DNA from: JABFRZ01 sp964631945
GTDB taxonomy: Bacteria; Planctomycetota; UBA1135; GCA-002686595
NCBI GenBank assembly: GCA_964631945.1
Contig: CAZWAY010000030.1
Coordinates: 5,542 to 69,541, forward strand
Direction: 5' to 3'
DNA length: 64,000 nt
A program made the translations under genes and the position numbers. This document shows, piece by piece, positions 11,882 to 20,985 of the stretch. Positions within the stretch are counted from its first letter, which is position 1; each line of letters starts with the position of its first letter. Below the pieces are notes generated by a model. It did no database searches. It was given only the letters and a program-made list of their open reading frames with translations, and was not told the origin of the DNA.

Positions 11882-13702
11882 CTAGCGCGCGTCCGGCGCG
11901 GGCTCGGTCGCGCGCGGCAGGGCCGCCAGGTTCTCGCGCGCGTCGACCCGGTCAGGGTCGAGCTCGAGGACCCGGCGGAAGGCCGCGGCGGCCTCGGCCG
12001 TGCGTCCGAGCAACCCCAGCGCCACGCCCTGGTTGAACCACAGGTCGGCGTTCTCGGGGTACGCGGCGAGCGCGCGCGCGAAGGCCGCCAGCGTCTCCGC
12101 CGTCCGTCCGGCCTGCCAGTGCAGGCGCGCCAGGCGGTCGTACCCGGCCGCGCTCGGGCTCACGGAAAGGGCGGATTCGAGCTCGCTCGCGGCTTCCGCG
12201 TCGCGACCCCGCGCCGCGAGGAAGCGCGCCAGGTCGAAGCGCAGGGCCGCCGAGCCCGGCGCCCCGTCGTCCTGCCCGGCCAGCGCGGCGCGGATGCCGC
12301 GCTCGTACTCCTGCGGCGCACCGGCGAAGAGCGCCAGCCAGGCGAGCTGCAGCTCGTTTCCCGCCACCGGCAGCAGTCCGAAGCGCTGCACGAAGCGCGT
12401 GCTCGCCAGGCCGCGCTCGGCGCGCGCGCGCTCGGCCTCCGGCAGCGCCCGGCGCGCATCGTCCAGGAAGGCCTCGCGCCGTGCGCGCAGCGCGTCGTAG
12501 GCGCCCGCCGCGCGCCGCGCGTGGAGCTGGATCAGCGCGCTGTGCGCGCCGAGCAGCGTCAGGCCGCCCATCGCCAGCAGGAACGCGAGCCCGCCGCGCG
12601 TCCAGCGCTTCTCGCGCCGCAGCGTGCGCCCGAGCAGCGTGGCGTTCGGAGTGCGCAGCGCGCGCACGAGGCTCGTGTAGGCGAAGGCCAGCACCGCCGA
12701 CAGTCCGAGCGCGAGCAGGAACGGGATCACCCCGTACAGCCCGCGATAGATCACGAACGCCGCCACGAAGAAGGCCGCGAGCAGCCCCTCCTCGCCCCAC
12801 GTCACGCCCCGCCGCGAGCGCCGTCCGGCCTGCTTCGCCAGCGCCCCGGCCGGCTTGCCGAAGCCGAAGTACAGCGCCTCCTTCGGACAGACCGAGACGC
12901 AGTCCAGGCACTTCATGCAGCCCGAGTCGACCACCATGCCGAAGCGCGCGACCTCCTCGTGCACGATCACGTTCGAGCTGCAGGTCGCCGTGCAGTGCCC
13001 GCAGCCCTCGCACGCGTCCGTCACGCGGATGCGCCCGGGCGCGAAGCGATCGACCAGCCCGAACAGCGCCCCGTACGGGCAGGCATAGGTGCAGAAGCCC
13101 TTCGCCCCGAGGAAGTACACCGTCACGAAGCCGCACACCGCGAAGGTCGCCAGCGCCACCGGCCAGGGCGGGAAGGTCGCCCAGAAGTCCTCGCGCGTCA
13201 GCGCCAGCCGCGGCGGCCCGAGCTCGATCCCCTTCCACACCCGGTACGCCAGCGGGTACGCGAACATGTACGCCGCCGCGATGCCCGGCACGAAGGCCAG
13301 CAGCCGCGAGCGCAGCGGCTTCGGCCGGATCCCGACGCGCTTCAGCAGCCACAGGCACAGGTCCTGCAGCGCCACCAGGTGACAGGCCCAGCCACAGAAC
13401 CAGCGCCCGAGCACCAGCGTCGACAGGATCGTCAGCCCGAAGAACACGAAGCCCGCGTTGACGAGGTCGTGCTTCGAGAACTCCATCGCCTCCGACGGCT
13501 CGAGCGGCGAGAGCGACGAGCCCGTGGACATCCAGTGCGCGATGTGCAGCGCGACCAGCACGTGCACGCCGATCAGCGCCAGCGCGCGCCAGCGCCCGTT
13601 CTTGGACGGGCGCAGCGCCGGCGGCTTGCGCTCGCTGCGCCCGCAATCGGCCGGCTTCGGCTGGGTCTCGGGCTTGCTCTTCGTCCGTGCCACGAGCCTC
13701 AC
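11882..13702 (-). CDS. NapH/CcoG-like 4Fe-4S membrane protein fused to TPR domain
   Basis: 606 residues from a GTG at 13702. N-terminal half: membrane segments around residues 40-60, 80-100, 135-155 and 180-200, with the conserved WFCGWACH (C103, C107) and FCTYACPYG (C204, C208) pairs of the NapH/MauN/CcoG group. Two ferredoxin-type clusters follow (C231, C234, C237, C241 and C262, C265, C268, C272). After more membrane segments (about 305-400), the C-terminal 170 residues are TPR-like repeats ending YPENADLWFNQGVALGLLGR. NapH-type proteins pass electrons from quinol to periplasmic or copper/nitrogen-oxide enzymes. The TPR tail is not part of the standard family and may dock a partner. No nap, nos or cco gene lies nearby, so the pathway is open. 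Confidence 0.85.
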   Translation of the reverse strand: MRLVARTKSKPETQPKPADCGRSERKPPALRPSKNGRWRALALIGVHVLVALHIAHWMSTGSSLSPLEPSEAMEFSKHDLVNAGFVFFGLTILSTLVLGRWFCGWACHLVALQDLCLWLLKRVGIRPKPLRSRLLAFVPGIAAAYMFAYPLAYRVWKGIELGPPRLALTREDFWATFPPWPVALATFAVCGFVTVYFLGAKGFCTYACPYGALFGLVDRFAPGRIRVTDACEGCGHCTATCSSNVIVHEEVARFGMVVDSGCMKCLDCVSVCPKEALYFGFGKPAGALAKQAGRRSRRGVTWGEEGLLAAFFVAAFVIYRGLYGVIPFLLALGLSAVLAFAYTSLVRALRTPNATLLGRTLRREKRWTRGGLAFLLAMGGLTLLGAHSALIQLHARRAAGAYDALRARREAFLDDARRALPEAERARAERGLASTRFVQRFGLLPVAGNELQLAWLALFAGAPQEYERGIRAALAGQDDGAPGSAALRFDLARFLAARGRDAEAASELESALSVSPSAAGYDRLARLHWQAGRTAETLAAFARALAAYPENADLWFNQGVALGLLGRTAEAAAAFRRVLELDPDRVDARENLAALPRATEPAPDAR

Positions 13703-13889
13703 TGTGCCCGGCGGATGGGGGCCGCGCGACTCCCGACGCCGGGAACCACCGCACTCCGCTTGCCCTCGGCCACCAGCCGGCTTCGCCGGCGCCTTGCCCC
13801 GGGATCGAGCCCGTTCCCTGATCCCGTTCTCGGCTGGAACGAGGCCCAGTCCTGTTCACCCCTTCGACGAGCTCTGCTACGCTTCCGCG

Positions 13890-14507
13890 ATGGGCATAGG
13901 GGAGGCATCAGAGGCAGCTCTGGGCCGCGGCCGCGCAGTCTGGCCGAGCTTCCTGCGTGGTGCCGATGCAGCGGAGGTCCTGGCGCGCCTGTCCCAGGGC
14001 GATCCACTCCGCCTGCACGAACGCGCAGCGCTGCGCCTGAGAGAAGTCTGGATCCTCCTCGATCCCGAACGCGTCGCCTACCGCGCGCTCGGTGTCTGTG
14101 CCGACGCCGCTCCCTGCGAGGAGCCTCCGGAGGACCTGAGCGCCTGGGCGCTCGCGAAGATCGATCTCGCCATCGAGCAGCTCGTGTGCGCCGATCGCGA
14201 AGCCGAGAAGGCGGGCCCCGCGCCGTACACCGAGGGCGTGAAGGAGTTTCCCTTGCTCACGGAATGCCTGATGATGGAACCCGAGCTCGCGCGCGCCGCC
14301 TCGGTCGCCTTCAACGCGCTCGAGCCCCTGCCGCGCCGGGCCTTCTTCGAGCTCATGGTCGAGGGCCGGGAGGTCGCGGACTGCATCGAGAGCGGCCCCT
14401 GGGACGAGGACGGCCTGTACCACGCCATCCACGCGGCTCTCGTCGCGCTCGGCCTTGACGACTCGGCCGGCCCCGCCGATCCTCGGAAGAAGGGGAAGCG
14501 CACGTGA
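13890..14507 (+). CDS. unknown protein, sigma-region-4-like patch
   Basis: 205 residues from ATG 13890. It is acidic, predicted mainly helical, with no signal peptide. The segment NALEPLPRRAFFELMVEG is reminiscent of the start of sigma-70 region 4 (LPRR..F.L...G), which appears in planctomycete helper proteins, but a full HTH is not evident. I cannot name a function. Its TGA overlaps the GTG start of the next gene, so it heads a coupled run of four genes to 18843. Confidence 0.65.
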   Translation: MGIGEASEAALGRGRAVWPSFLRGADAAEVLARLSQGDPLRLHERAALRLREVWILLDPERVAYRALGVCADAAPCEEPPEDLSAWALAKIDLAIEQLVCADREAEKAGPAPYTEGVKEFPLLTECLMMEPELARAASVAFNALEPLPRRAFFELMVEGREVADCIESGPWDEDGLYHAIHAALVALGLDDSAGPADPRKKGKRT

Positions 14508-15421
14508 AGCTGCTGCCGGAGATCGATCCCGAGGTCCGTGGTCTGCTGGAGGAGATCGTCTCCGACCCGCGCTCGTCGATCCGCTTCGCCCCACGCAAGC
14601 CGCTGAAGTCCTGGTTCGACAGCGGCGAGACGGTGCGCGCGCGCGACGTGTCGGGGACGACCGCCGAGCGCCACCTGATCGAGGCGCACCGCGAGGCGCT
14701 GGCGAAGTTGCTGTACGAAGGAGCGATGATCGCGTACTGGATGGCGCCTACCTTTTCTCTCCTTCCTTTCGGAGACGACGGCCGGCCTCGCCTCCTCGAA
14801 TCGGAGATTCGGGCATGGTCCAGCCGTTCGCGCTCGCGGCTCGAAAAGACGCCCGCGGACCTGCCAGGTACGGAGATCTTGCGCCTGTTCGCGGGAGAGA
14901 TGAGGCCGACGCTCGGGCTGGCCTTGGCGCAAGCATCGCTGGGTCTCGTCCCGAGCGACCGCGCCCGGTACGGCGTCGCGGTCACTCTGCCCAAGACCCG
15001 CATGCGAACTTCGGTCAAGCTCTTGCGCAGCCTGAAGCGATCACACCTTCCCGTCGAACTGAGGCATCGTGTTCACGAATCGATCGGTGCGCGCTTGTCG
15101 AACCTGGCTCAGGTGGCGGCGGCGCGCGCCGCCTATCGAGACGCAACTCTGGAGAATCCGGACTCGCTCCATGGTCATGTCTATGCGCTCAACCTCTCGT
15201 GCTTCTTGGGGGACGAGAACGCCGCAACCGAGGAGGCCATCGAAATCGGGAGTCGTCTCGCTTGCGACCATCCACTCATTCACGATGCCGGCGTGATTCT
15301 TCGAAGCTGGTGGAAGACCCAGGGCGCAAAACACGTGGAAGTCGCGAGGCATGTCGCGGCCCGAATGTCCGGCAAGATCCCCGACGCTGCAGAGGCCCTG
15401 TGTCGGACATTCAAATCATGA
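14504..15421 (+). CDS. unknown helical protein with TPR-like C-terminus
   Basis: 305 residues from a GTG that overlaps the previous stop (GTGA). No signal peptide or membrane segment. The C-terminal 100 residues (from about NLAQVAAARAAYRDATLENP) have the A/L/Y spacing of TPR repeats. The first 200 residues are unrecognised. Its stop overlaps the ATG of the small secretory ORF. Transcription with neighbours is likely; function unknown. Confidence 0.65.
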   Translation: MKLLPEIDPEVRGLLEEIVSDPRSSIRFAPRKPLKSWFDSGETVRARDVSGTTAERHLIEAHREALAKLLYEGAMIAYWMAPTFSLLPFGDDGRPRLLESEIRAWSSRSRSRLEKTPADLPGTEILRLFAGEMRPTLGLALAQASLGLVPSDRARYGVAVTLPKTRMRTSVKLLRSLKRSHLPVELRHRVHESIGARLSNLAQVAAARAAYRDATLENPDSLHGHVYALNLSCFLGDENAATEEAIEIGSRLACDHPLIHDAGVILRSWWKTQGAKHVEVARHVAARMSGKIPDAAEALCRTFKS

Positions 15422-15591
15422 AATCTCGAGTCCTGAGTATCCACATCTGGCGTGCGGTGCTTGCCGCCCTGATCGTGGCGGCCATCGCCTCACGCGCGAT
15501 CCATGGGCAGGGAGACAACCCGTCCTTGCCCCCGAAGCCGGGGAAGGCGATTCCCGGCTCCTCCGGGACCCTCAAGGTCACTCTTCCCTGA
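15418..15591 (+). CDS. small secreted or membrane-anchored peptide, 57 aa
   Basis: ATG 15418 overlaps the previous gene's TGA (ATGA), a strong sign of translational coupling. Residues 10-30 form one hydrophobic segment (IWRAVLAALIVAAIASRAI) followed by a Pro/Gly-rich tail of about 25 residues. It is either a signal peptide plus a short mature peptide or a single-pass membrane peptide. No homologue is recognised. The next gene starts 27 bp downstream. Confidence 0.5.
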   Translation: MKSRVLSIHIWRAVLAALIVAAIASRAIHGQGDNPSLPPKPGKAIPGSSGTLKVTLP

Positions 15592-15618
15592 ATCCCGACC
15601 TTGCCAGGCAGCCAGGGC

Positions 15619-18600
15619 ATGCACGTGACAGGGCCTCGCTGGATGTGGGCTGGCTTGGTGGTTCTCGTCGCGGTGTTCGTCCTTGCCCACGAGCGGATTT
15701 GGAAGACTGCTTCGAGTCCCGGCTTCGCGACTCCGCTGGTCGCTCCGCAGGGATCGCCCTCCACCCCAGTCCCCGACACGTTTTCTGACAGGGGTGACCA
15801 TTCAGCTGCGACAGACTCCGAACGGCGAGAGCCACGAATAGCCGAACCTGCTCGTGAGCGTGGCGTTCGAGGGCTTGTCAGATCAGCCATCGGCGAGGCT
15901 GTCGCGGGAGCCCGTGTCTCATGGGTTGCCTTGCAGCGCGAGGATGCGGAGCCCGCGCCCACATGGGCATCCTCGGGTTGGGGAGTGCCTGCAAGGAAGT
16001 CGCTCGAAGTCACGACGGATGCGGGGGGGGCCTTCGAGTTCGATGTCGGGCCGGAAGTCGGCCTCCCGTTCGGGTCATACCTGGTGGCAGCTCACCCCGG
16101 CCATCTCGCTGGAGTCCTCGATCTGCCCGTCGATCCACTGCAGTGGCCTTCCAAGGTCGAGATCGACATCGAGGTCGCAGGGGCAGTGTCGGTCGAGGTT
16201 GTCGACAGCGGAGGCGGGCGCGTCAGCGCTGCAACGATCCATCACGCCGCGAGGAGCCGGTCGAGGTCAGCAACCGCGGTCCAGCTGCACGAACGGTACC
16301 TCGAGCAAGAGGCCATCACGGACACAAGTGGCCACGCCGACCTCGCGGCGCTGCCCGGAGAACAAGAGATCTGGGCCGAGCACGAGGGGCTTGTCTCGCG
16401 ACCCTGGCACGGAACGTCGCCATCGCAAGTGATCCTGACGCTGGGCGAATCCTTCACTGTCGGAGGGACGATCTCCTACCCGGACCGGGCCGAATGGCAG
16501 TCCAGCTACGAGGGCGAGCGGCGTATCTTGGTCTCCGGGCAAGTGGGCGGACTCTGGCGTCCGCTCGCGGCCTTGCGTGACGTAGTCGAGGGTGAGTGGG
16601 GACCGGAGAGGATCCCATTGGAGGGAGTGCAGAGTGTCCGCATCCGGCTCGAGGGAGCACCCATCTCTCCGATCGAGAGGACCTTCGATCCTCCCCGTCC
16701 GAATACTCATCAGCGCCAAGACTTCGTCGCCGAGAAGCTGGAGCACCTCTGGTTCCTCGTGCACGACGAGGCCGGGATGCCTATCCCTTTGGCAACGGTC
16801 CTGGTGTGGTGGAGTCAAAGCGATCAACCCACTGAAGGAAAGACCGCAGAAGGCGCCACTCGTGAAAATGGCTACGCCTGGGTCGGGACGTTTCCCTCCG
16901 GTCACGTCTACTACAGGGTCAGCGCACCCGGGTACGGCTTCTTCGAGGGCGAAGAGCTGGTGCCATCCGAGAACTCGATAGAGATCGTGCTGCAGAGGGC
17001 AGGACGGGTCGCCGGAAAGTGCCTCCGTGAAGGGCAGCCAGTCTCCGACTTCGAGTTGATCTACTGGCTGGAGCGCAATCCCCGCGTCTATCGCCGTCAG
17101 GTCTTCCTCGGACGCGAAGACGGGACCTTCGTCATCGATGGACTGACGGTCGGTGACTGGTTCGTGCATGCATCGTGCGCGTTCCATCCCGGAGGAAAAC
17201 CCATCCCCTTCACGGTCTCACCGGCGACCGAGGCCCAGGTCGAGATCCACGTCCCTTCCGGGATCCGCGGCGGCGGACGGGTGATCGATGCCCTGACCGG
17301 CGACCCCCTGCCCGCGGCGCGCATCCAACTGTTCTCCTCGGGCGGGATGGAGAAGAGCTTCCCCTGGGGCCCCCCGCTGGCGACGGGCCCCGACGGCAGC
17401 TTCGCATCCGACGCCTTTGTGCTGGGCACGAACTACCTGACCGCCGAGGCCGACGGATTCGCGCCGCTCGAGGTCAGCGTGAGCGCGACCCAGCAGGACT
17501 TCCTGGACTTCGGGGACATCGGCCTGCAGCGGCCTCAGGCGCTGCAGGTGACGCTCCTCGGCCTGCGGGCCCTGGGCGCGCTCAGTCCGACCGAACTGCG
17601 GGCTTTCACCGCGGTGGGACACATCCTGCCCGAGACGCCCTTCGATGCCGACGGGACGGTGCGTTTCGATGCTGTCCCGCCGGGCGATCATGCCTTGGTG
17701 ATCCGCTATCCGGATGGCTCCTGGGCGCGCCTCAACCTACGCCTCGATCCGGGCAAGGACTGGAACTTCACCTTCGACCTGGAGGGGTACCGGAGACTCG
17801 ACCTCCAGGTGCTCGACGCGGCTGGCGGGCCGATCGCATTCGAGGGGATGGTCCTTGTCCTCGGCCAGGAGGACACCGGCCTCTTCGTCGCGCGGCTCAG
17901 CCTCCCCTCCGAGGATGGACACTTCCGGTTCGAGGGCATCCGCGCCGAGCAGGTCCAGGTCATCGTCTACAGGCAGGTAGACGGCACGACCGTCGCCTCG
18001 CGCGATCTGGCCTTCGCGGGGAGCTCGGAACTCGCAACCGAGATCCGCCTGGAGGACAACCCGATTCGCGTGCGTGTCGTGGATGCCGATGGCGCGCCCC
18101 TCGTCGGCGCCTGGGTCAGGTTCTGGTCGGTTGCGGGCCAGTTTCGCGGCAAGGAAGGGACGGGTGCGGACGGCTGGTGCTCGATCCTCGGCGTGCCCGA
18201 GGAGCCCGCCCTGGTCGACGTGAACCACGGCATCGCCGGTCAACGCCATGGGATCCCCGTCGACGCTTCCATCCGCGAGCACGAGCTCGTGCTCGATGCC
18301 AGGGGAAGCCTGGAGCTGCGGCTGGTCGACGGCGAGCAGCCCCTCGCCGCGGTTGCCGCGCGCATCGTCACCGCGGGCGGTGTCACGCTGACGGAGGCCG
18401 TGCAGACCGATGCCCAGGGACTGGTGCGCTTCAAGCCCCTCGGCGAGGGGGCCTACCGCATCGCCTTCCTGCGCGGCGATTGCTGGCCAGCGGTGGTCGA
18501 GCGCACGCTCGCGCCCGCCGAGCACGCGCACCTCGACGTGCAGATGAGGCGGCTCGCCGAGCTCGAGCTCACGCTGTTCGACCGCCAGGGGCTCCCGGTC

Positions 18601-18843
18601 TCGGGAGCCGAGGTCGAGCTCTCGTCGATCGAGTTCGGGTGCACGGTCGCAGCCTGGCTCCGCGAGGAGAAGGTGCGTGCCCCGAATGGATCGAGCACGG
18701 ACTCCGGCGGCGTCCTGCGGGTCGGCGGCCTGCCGCGCGGAGCCTACGCCTGGTCCGTGACCGTCGGAGACCAGCTCGTGCGCGGAACCTTCGAGCTCCA
18801 GCCCGGTGCGCCGAACCGGATCCCGATCCGGCTCGGCCTCTGA
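15619..18843 (+). CDS. large exported protein with carboxypeptidase-regulatory-like (beta-sandwich) repeats
   Basis: 1,074 residues from ATG 15619, preceded by AGGCAGCCAGGG; a TTG at 15601 is a weaker alternative. One N-terminal membrane segment (about residues 8-25, GLVVLVAVFVLAHE) precedes a long all-beta ectodomain. Repeats of about 80-100 residues start like VRGLVRSAIGEAVAGARVSW, VAGKCLREGQPVSDFELIYW, RGGGRVIDALTGDPLPAARI or IRVRVVDADGAPLVGAWVRF. This is the CarboxypepD_reg/CNA-B-type pattern (x-G-x-V-x-D-x-x-G-x-P-L-x-G-A-x-V). Such domains are structural surface modules; no enzyme domain is visible. It ends the run that starts at 13890, just upstream of tRNA-Leu and the mobile element. 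Confidence 0.75.
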   Translation: MHVTGPRWMWAGLVVLVAVFVLAHERIWKTASSPGFATPLVAPQGSPSTPVPDTFSDRGDHSAATDSERREPRIAEPARERGVRGLVRSAIGEAVAGARVSWVALQREDAEPAPTWASSGWGVPARKSLEVTTDAGGAFEFDVGPEVGLPFGSYLVAAHPGHLAGVLDLPVDPLQWPSKVEIDIEVAGAVSVEVVDSGGGRVSAATIHHAARSRSRSATAVQLHERYLEQEAITDTSGHADLAALPGEQEIWAEHEGLVSRPWHGTSPSQVILTLGESFTVGGTISYPDRAEWQSSYEGERRILVSGQVGGLWRPLAALRDVVEGEWGPERIPLEGVQSVRIRLEGAPISPIERTFDPPRPNTHQRQDFVAEKLEHLWFLVHDEAGMPIPLATVLVWWSQSDQPTEGKTAEGATRENGYAWVGTFPSGHVYYRVSAPGYGFFEGEELVPSENSIEIVLQRAGRVAGKCLREGQPVSDFELIYWLERNPRVYRRQVFLGREDGTFVIDGLTVGDWFVHASCAFHPGGKPIPFTVSPATEAQVEIHVPSGIRGGGRVIDALTGDPLPAARIQLFSSGGMEKSFPWGPPLATGPDGSFASDAFVLGTNYLTAEADGFAPLEVSVSATQQDFLDFGDIGLQRPQALQVTLLGLRALGALSPTELRAFTAVGHILPETPFDADGTVRFDAVPPGDHALVIRYPDGSWARLNLRLDPGKDWNFTFDLEGYRRLDLQVLDAAGGPIAFEGMVLVLGQEDTGLFVARLSLPSEDGHFRFEGIRAEQVQVIVYRQVDGTTVASRDLAFAGSSELATEIRLEDNPIRVRVVDADGAPLVGAWVRFWSVAGQFRGKEGTGADGWCSILGVPEEPALVDVNHGIAGQRHGIPVDASIREHELVLDARGSLELRLVDGEQPLAAVAARIVTAGGVTLTEAVQTDAQGLVRFKPLGEGAYRIAFLRGDCWPAVVERTLAPAEHAHLDVQMRRLAELELTLFDRQGLPVSGAEVELSSIEFGCTVAAWLREEKVRAPNGSSTDSGGVLRVGGLPRGAYAWSVTVGDQLVRGTFELQPGAPNRIPIRLGL

Positions 18844-18872
18844 TCGGCAGGCTCGCGCGATTCGCTCGCAGG

Positions 18873-18956
18873 TGGGGAAGGGGGGACTCGAACCCCCACG
18901 GGCTTGCGCCCTTCGGATTTTAAGTCCGATGCGTCTTCCGGTTTCGCCACTTCCCC
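18873..18956 (-). tRNA. tRNA-Leu (anticodon UAA)
   Basis: 84-nt class II tRNA read on the minus strand: acceptor GGGGAAG pairs with CTTCCCC, the anticodon stem TCGGA/TCCGA encloses CTTAAAA (anticodon TAA), a long variable arm follows, and the T-arm is GGGGG-TTCGAGT-CCCCC. The discriminator is A and CCA is not encoded. Its first 43 nt lie inside the 44-bp left attachment repeat. The gene is rebuilt by the element and its upstream promoter DNA is now element DNA. Confidence 0.97.
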
Positions 18957-18957
18957 G
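18914..18957. repeat. left attachment site (attL), 44-bp direct repeat
   Basis: These 44 bases (tRNA-Leu 5' half, from the anticodon loop/3' anticodon stem to one base before the 5' end) recur without mismatch at 38659-38702. An intact tRNA on this side and an isolated half on the other mark the two junctions of an integrated element. Its own recombinase gene starts 87 bp away. Confidence 0.93.
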
Positions 18958-19044
18958 AATGCCATTCTTGAGGTCTTGGAGGCCGTTTTCGGCCTTCCTG
19001 GCACTCTAGCCTTGGGGCAACGTTTGGGGTAATGTGCCACGCGG

Positions 19045-20274
19045 ATGGAGGCCAGAAAGAGCCGGAGCAGGCGCAAGACGCCGAAGCCTGACTACCCCTA
19101 CATCCAGCCCCATGGGACCGGGTGGCGAGGCTGGTACAGCGTACGAGGGGAGCGGCACTGGCTCCAGAGCCGCGCGACCCAGGAGGAGGCCCACCGCGAT
19201 GCGATGGAGGCTCGCAGGGGCCGCGTGCGCCACTCCCACGGCGGCTTCACGCTCGCGCAGGGCATGCAGCTCGTCCTGGACGATCTCGGCCGCACGGGCC
19301 GCAGGAACGGCACGGTGGCCTGGTACAGGTGCCAGTTCACCGAACTGGGCTGGGCGTGGACGCCGGGCCGGAAGGGGCGGAAGTACGCCGAGATGCGCCG
19401 CAAGGGGCACCGGCCAGAGGACTGGGGAGCGGTCCCGCTCTCGAAGCTCGGCCCCGAGGACATCCACGAGTTCATCAAGCGGCGTCGGGCGCAGGGCGTC
19501 ACGGACTCCACGATCAATCAGCACCTCCGCGCCCTCAGCCGCGTGTTCCGACTTGCGATGCGCCAGCGGCTCGTCATGGAGAACCCGGTCGCGCTCGTCA
19601 CACGGCCGACGCCGCAGGAGCCACAGATTCGGCCGTTCACGCGCAGCGAGCTGCTCTCGATCTTCGAGGCCATGCGCGGCGCGGACCTGCCGAAGCTCGA
19701 CAGTCACGACGATGCCGACCTCTTCCACTTCCTCTTCGCCACCGGCCTCCGGCGCACGGAGATGGCCGAGCTTCGCGCTGACTGCATCGACCTCAGCGGC
19801 AAAGTGCTCACCGTGGAGCACGCGAAGACGAGGAGCCGTCAGGTGCCGATCTGCGAAGAGTCGGTCGTGCTGTTCAAGCGGATGGTCGCTTGGGCGGAGT
19901 CCAATGGAGACCCGAGGGGTTGGATCATCCCGGGGAAGAGCACGCAGCGCCGCGTCGATTGGATCTCGCGTGCCTTCTCGCGCTGGCAGGAGTTCTTCCA
20001 CGAGCAGGAGGAGGAAGAGAACGGCGACGATGACGACGTGCGGCTAGAGATCCACGACATCCCGGGCCGACTGCACGCTCACAACATGCGGCACTCGCTC
20101 GGCGCGCATCTCGCGCGCTGCAAGGTGAGCGAGCACTTGATCGCAGGCATCCTCGGCCACAGGCTCGCGGCGGTCTCAATCACGCAACGCTACATGCGCC
20201 CGCACGGCCCCGATCTGCTGGAGGCAATCCGGTGGGCATGGCGCGAGTCCCGAGAGGAGAAGACCAATGGCTAA
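19045..20274 (+). CDS. tyrosine recombinase/integrase of the element
   Basis: 409 residues. An N-terminal arm-binding region and a SAM-like core-binding domain (about 65-185) precede the catalytic domain (about 195-395). The active-site set is complete: R236 (TGLRRTEM), K261 (HAKTRSR), H346 and R349 (HNMRH), H372 (LGHRL) and nucleophile Y383 (QRYM). Its location beside attL and the tRNA makes it the enzyme that cuts within the tRNA-Leu 5' half. A GGCCG-TTTT-CGGCC inverted repeat at 18981-18994, between attL and the start, could be an arm site or transcription stop. The gene overlaps the next ORF by 8 bases, so both are co-translated. Confidence 0.95.
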   Translation: MEARKSRSRRKTPKPDYPYIQPHGTGWRGWYSVRGERHWLQSRATQEEAHRDAMEARRGRVRHSHGGFTLAQGMQLVLDDLGRTGRRNGTVAWYRCQFTELGWAWTPGRKGRKYAEMRRKGHRPEDWGAVPLSKLGPEDIHEFIKRRRAQGVTDSTINQHLRALSRVFRLAMRQRLVMENPVALVTRPTPQEPQIRPFTRSELLSIFEAMRGADLPKLDSHDDADLFHFLFATGLRRTEMAELRADCIDLSGKVLTVEHAKTRSRQVPICEESVVLFKRMVAWAESNGDPRGWIIPGKSTQRRVDWISRAFSRWQEFFHEQEEEENGDDDDVRLEIHDIPGRLHAHNMRHSLGAHLARCKVSEHLIAGILGHRLAAVSITQRYMRPHGPDLLEAIRWAWRESREEKTNG

Positions 20275-20944
20275 GAAGGCTCAGCGCATCGAGCGGATCC
20301 ACTGCAACAACTGCGGGCGCGAGACGAAGCACGAGTTGAAGCACCAGATCAAGCATGAGGACACGACCCATGCCTACGACGCTGACAGCCGCATGCTGGA
20401 GGTGGACACTTGGTGGGTACTGGAGAACGAGTTGTTCGAGTGTCAGGGCTGCGAGGAGGTAACGCTCAAGCGCTCTGGACGGTCTTCGGAGCTGGACCCT
20501 GATTCAGAGGTCGTGACCCACTTCCCTCCCCGGGTGGCGCGCCAACCTCCGCACTGGTTGAGCAAGGTCAAGGACAAGAACGTCGCCGCACTCCTGAGGG
20601 AGGTCTATGCCGCACTTCAGGCGGACAGCCGGAGGCTCGCGATGATGGGATGCCGAGCCGTTCTGGACCGCATCATGGTGATAGCGGTTGGAGACTTGGG
20701 GAACTTCGACAAGATGCTCGACGAGATGGTTGCGCAACAACTCCTCTCCAAGCCAGAGCGCGACGTACTTGCGGCGGCGATCGACGCGGGAAGCGCCTCA
20801 GCGCATCGCGGCTACTTGCCGACGCCTGAGGCGCTCGACCACATCGTCTCGATCGTCGAGCACGCGGTGGAGGCGACGCTGCTTCCGAATGTCGCGAAGG
20901 AGATCAAGCGAACAACCCCGCGCCGACCTCGGCGCAAGGCTTGA
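20267..20944 (+). CDS. DUF4145-family protein with N-terminal zinc ribbon
   Basis: 225 residues. The N-terminus has two CxxC knuckles (CNNC at about 13-16, CQGC at about 64-67) likely to bind zinc. Residues 100-215 are helical and match the DUF4145 pattern (LLREVYAALQADSRRLAMMGCRAVLDRIM). DUF4145 proteins occur widely on mobile elements and beside restriction or defence genes; biochemical role unknown, with HEPN-like folds suggested for some. The ATG lies inside the last codons of the integrase gene (8-nt overlap), so expression is tied to integration. A regulator or accessory of recombination, or defence cargo, are both possible. Confidence 0.8.
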   Translation: MAKKAQRIERIHCNNCGRETKHELKHQIKHEDTTHAYDADSRMLEVDTWWVLENELFECQGCEEVTLKRSGRSSELDPDSEVVTHFPPRVARQPPHWLSKVKDKNVAALLREVYAALQADSRRLAMMGCRAVLDRIMVIAVGDLGNFDKMLDEMVAQQLLSKPERDVLAAAIDAGSASAHRGYLPTPEALDHIVSIVEHAVEATLLPNVAKEIKRTTPRRPRRKA

Positions 20945-20985
20945 AGACCTGCAGCGGTCACCTCCGCAGGTCTTCATGGTCGTGG

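Noticed and set aside
8427..11885. Long plus-strand frame across the kinase, terminator and secreted-protein genes
   Set aside because: It crosses a clear terminator and is antisense to two genes with recognisable domains.
18981..18994. GGCCG-TTTT-CGGCC as a terminator for the tRNA or integrase
   Set aside because: It is short, lacks a T-run and lies upstream of both; noted only as a possible arm site.
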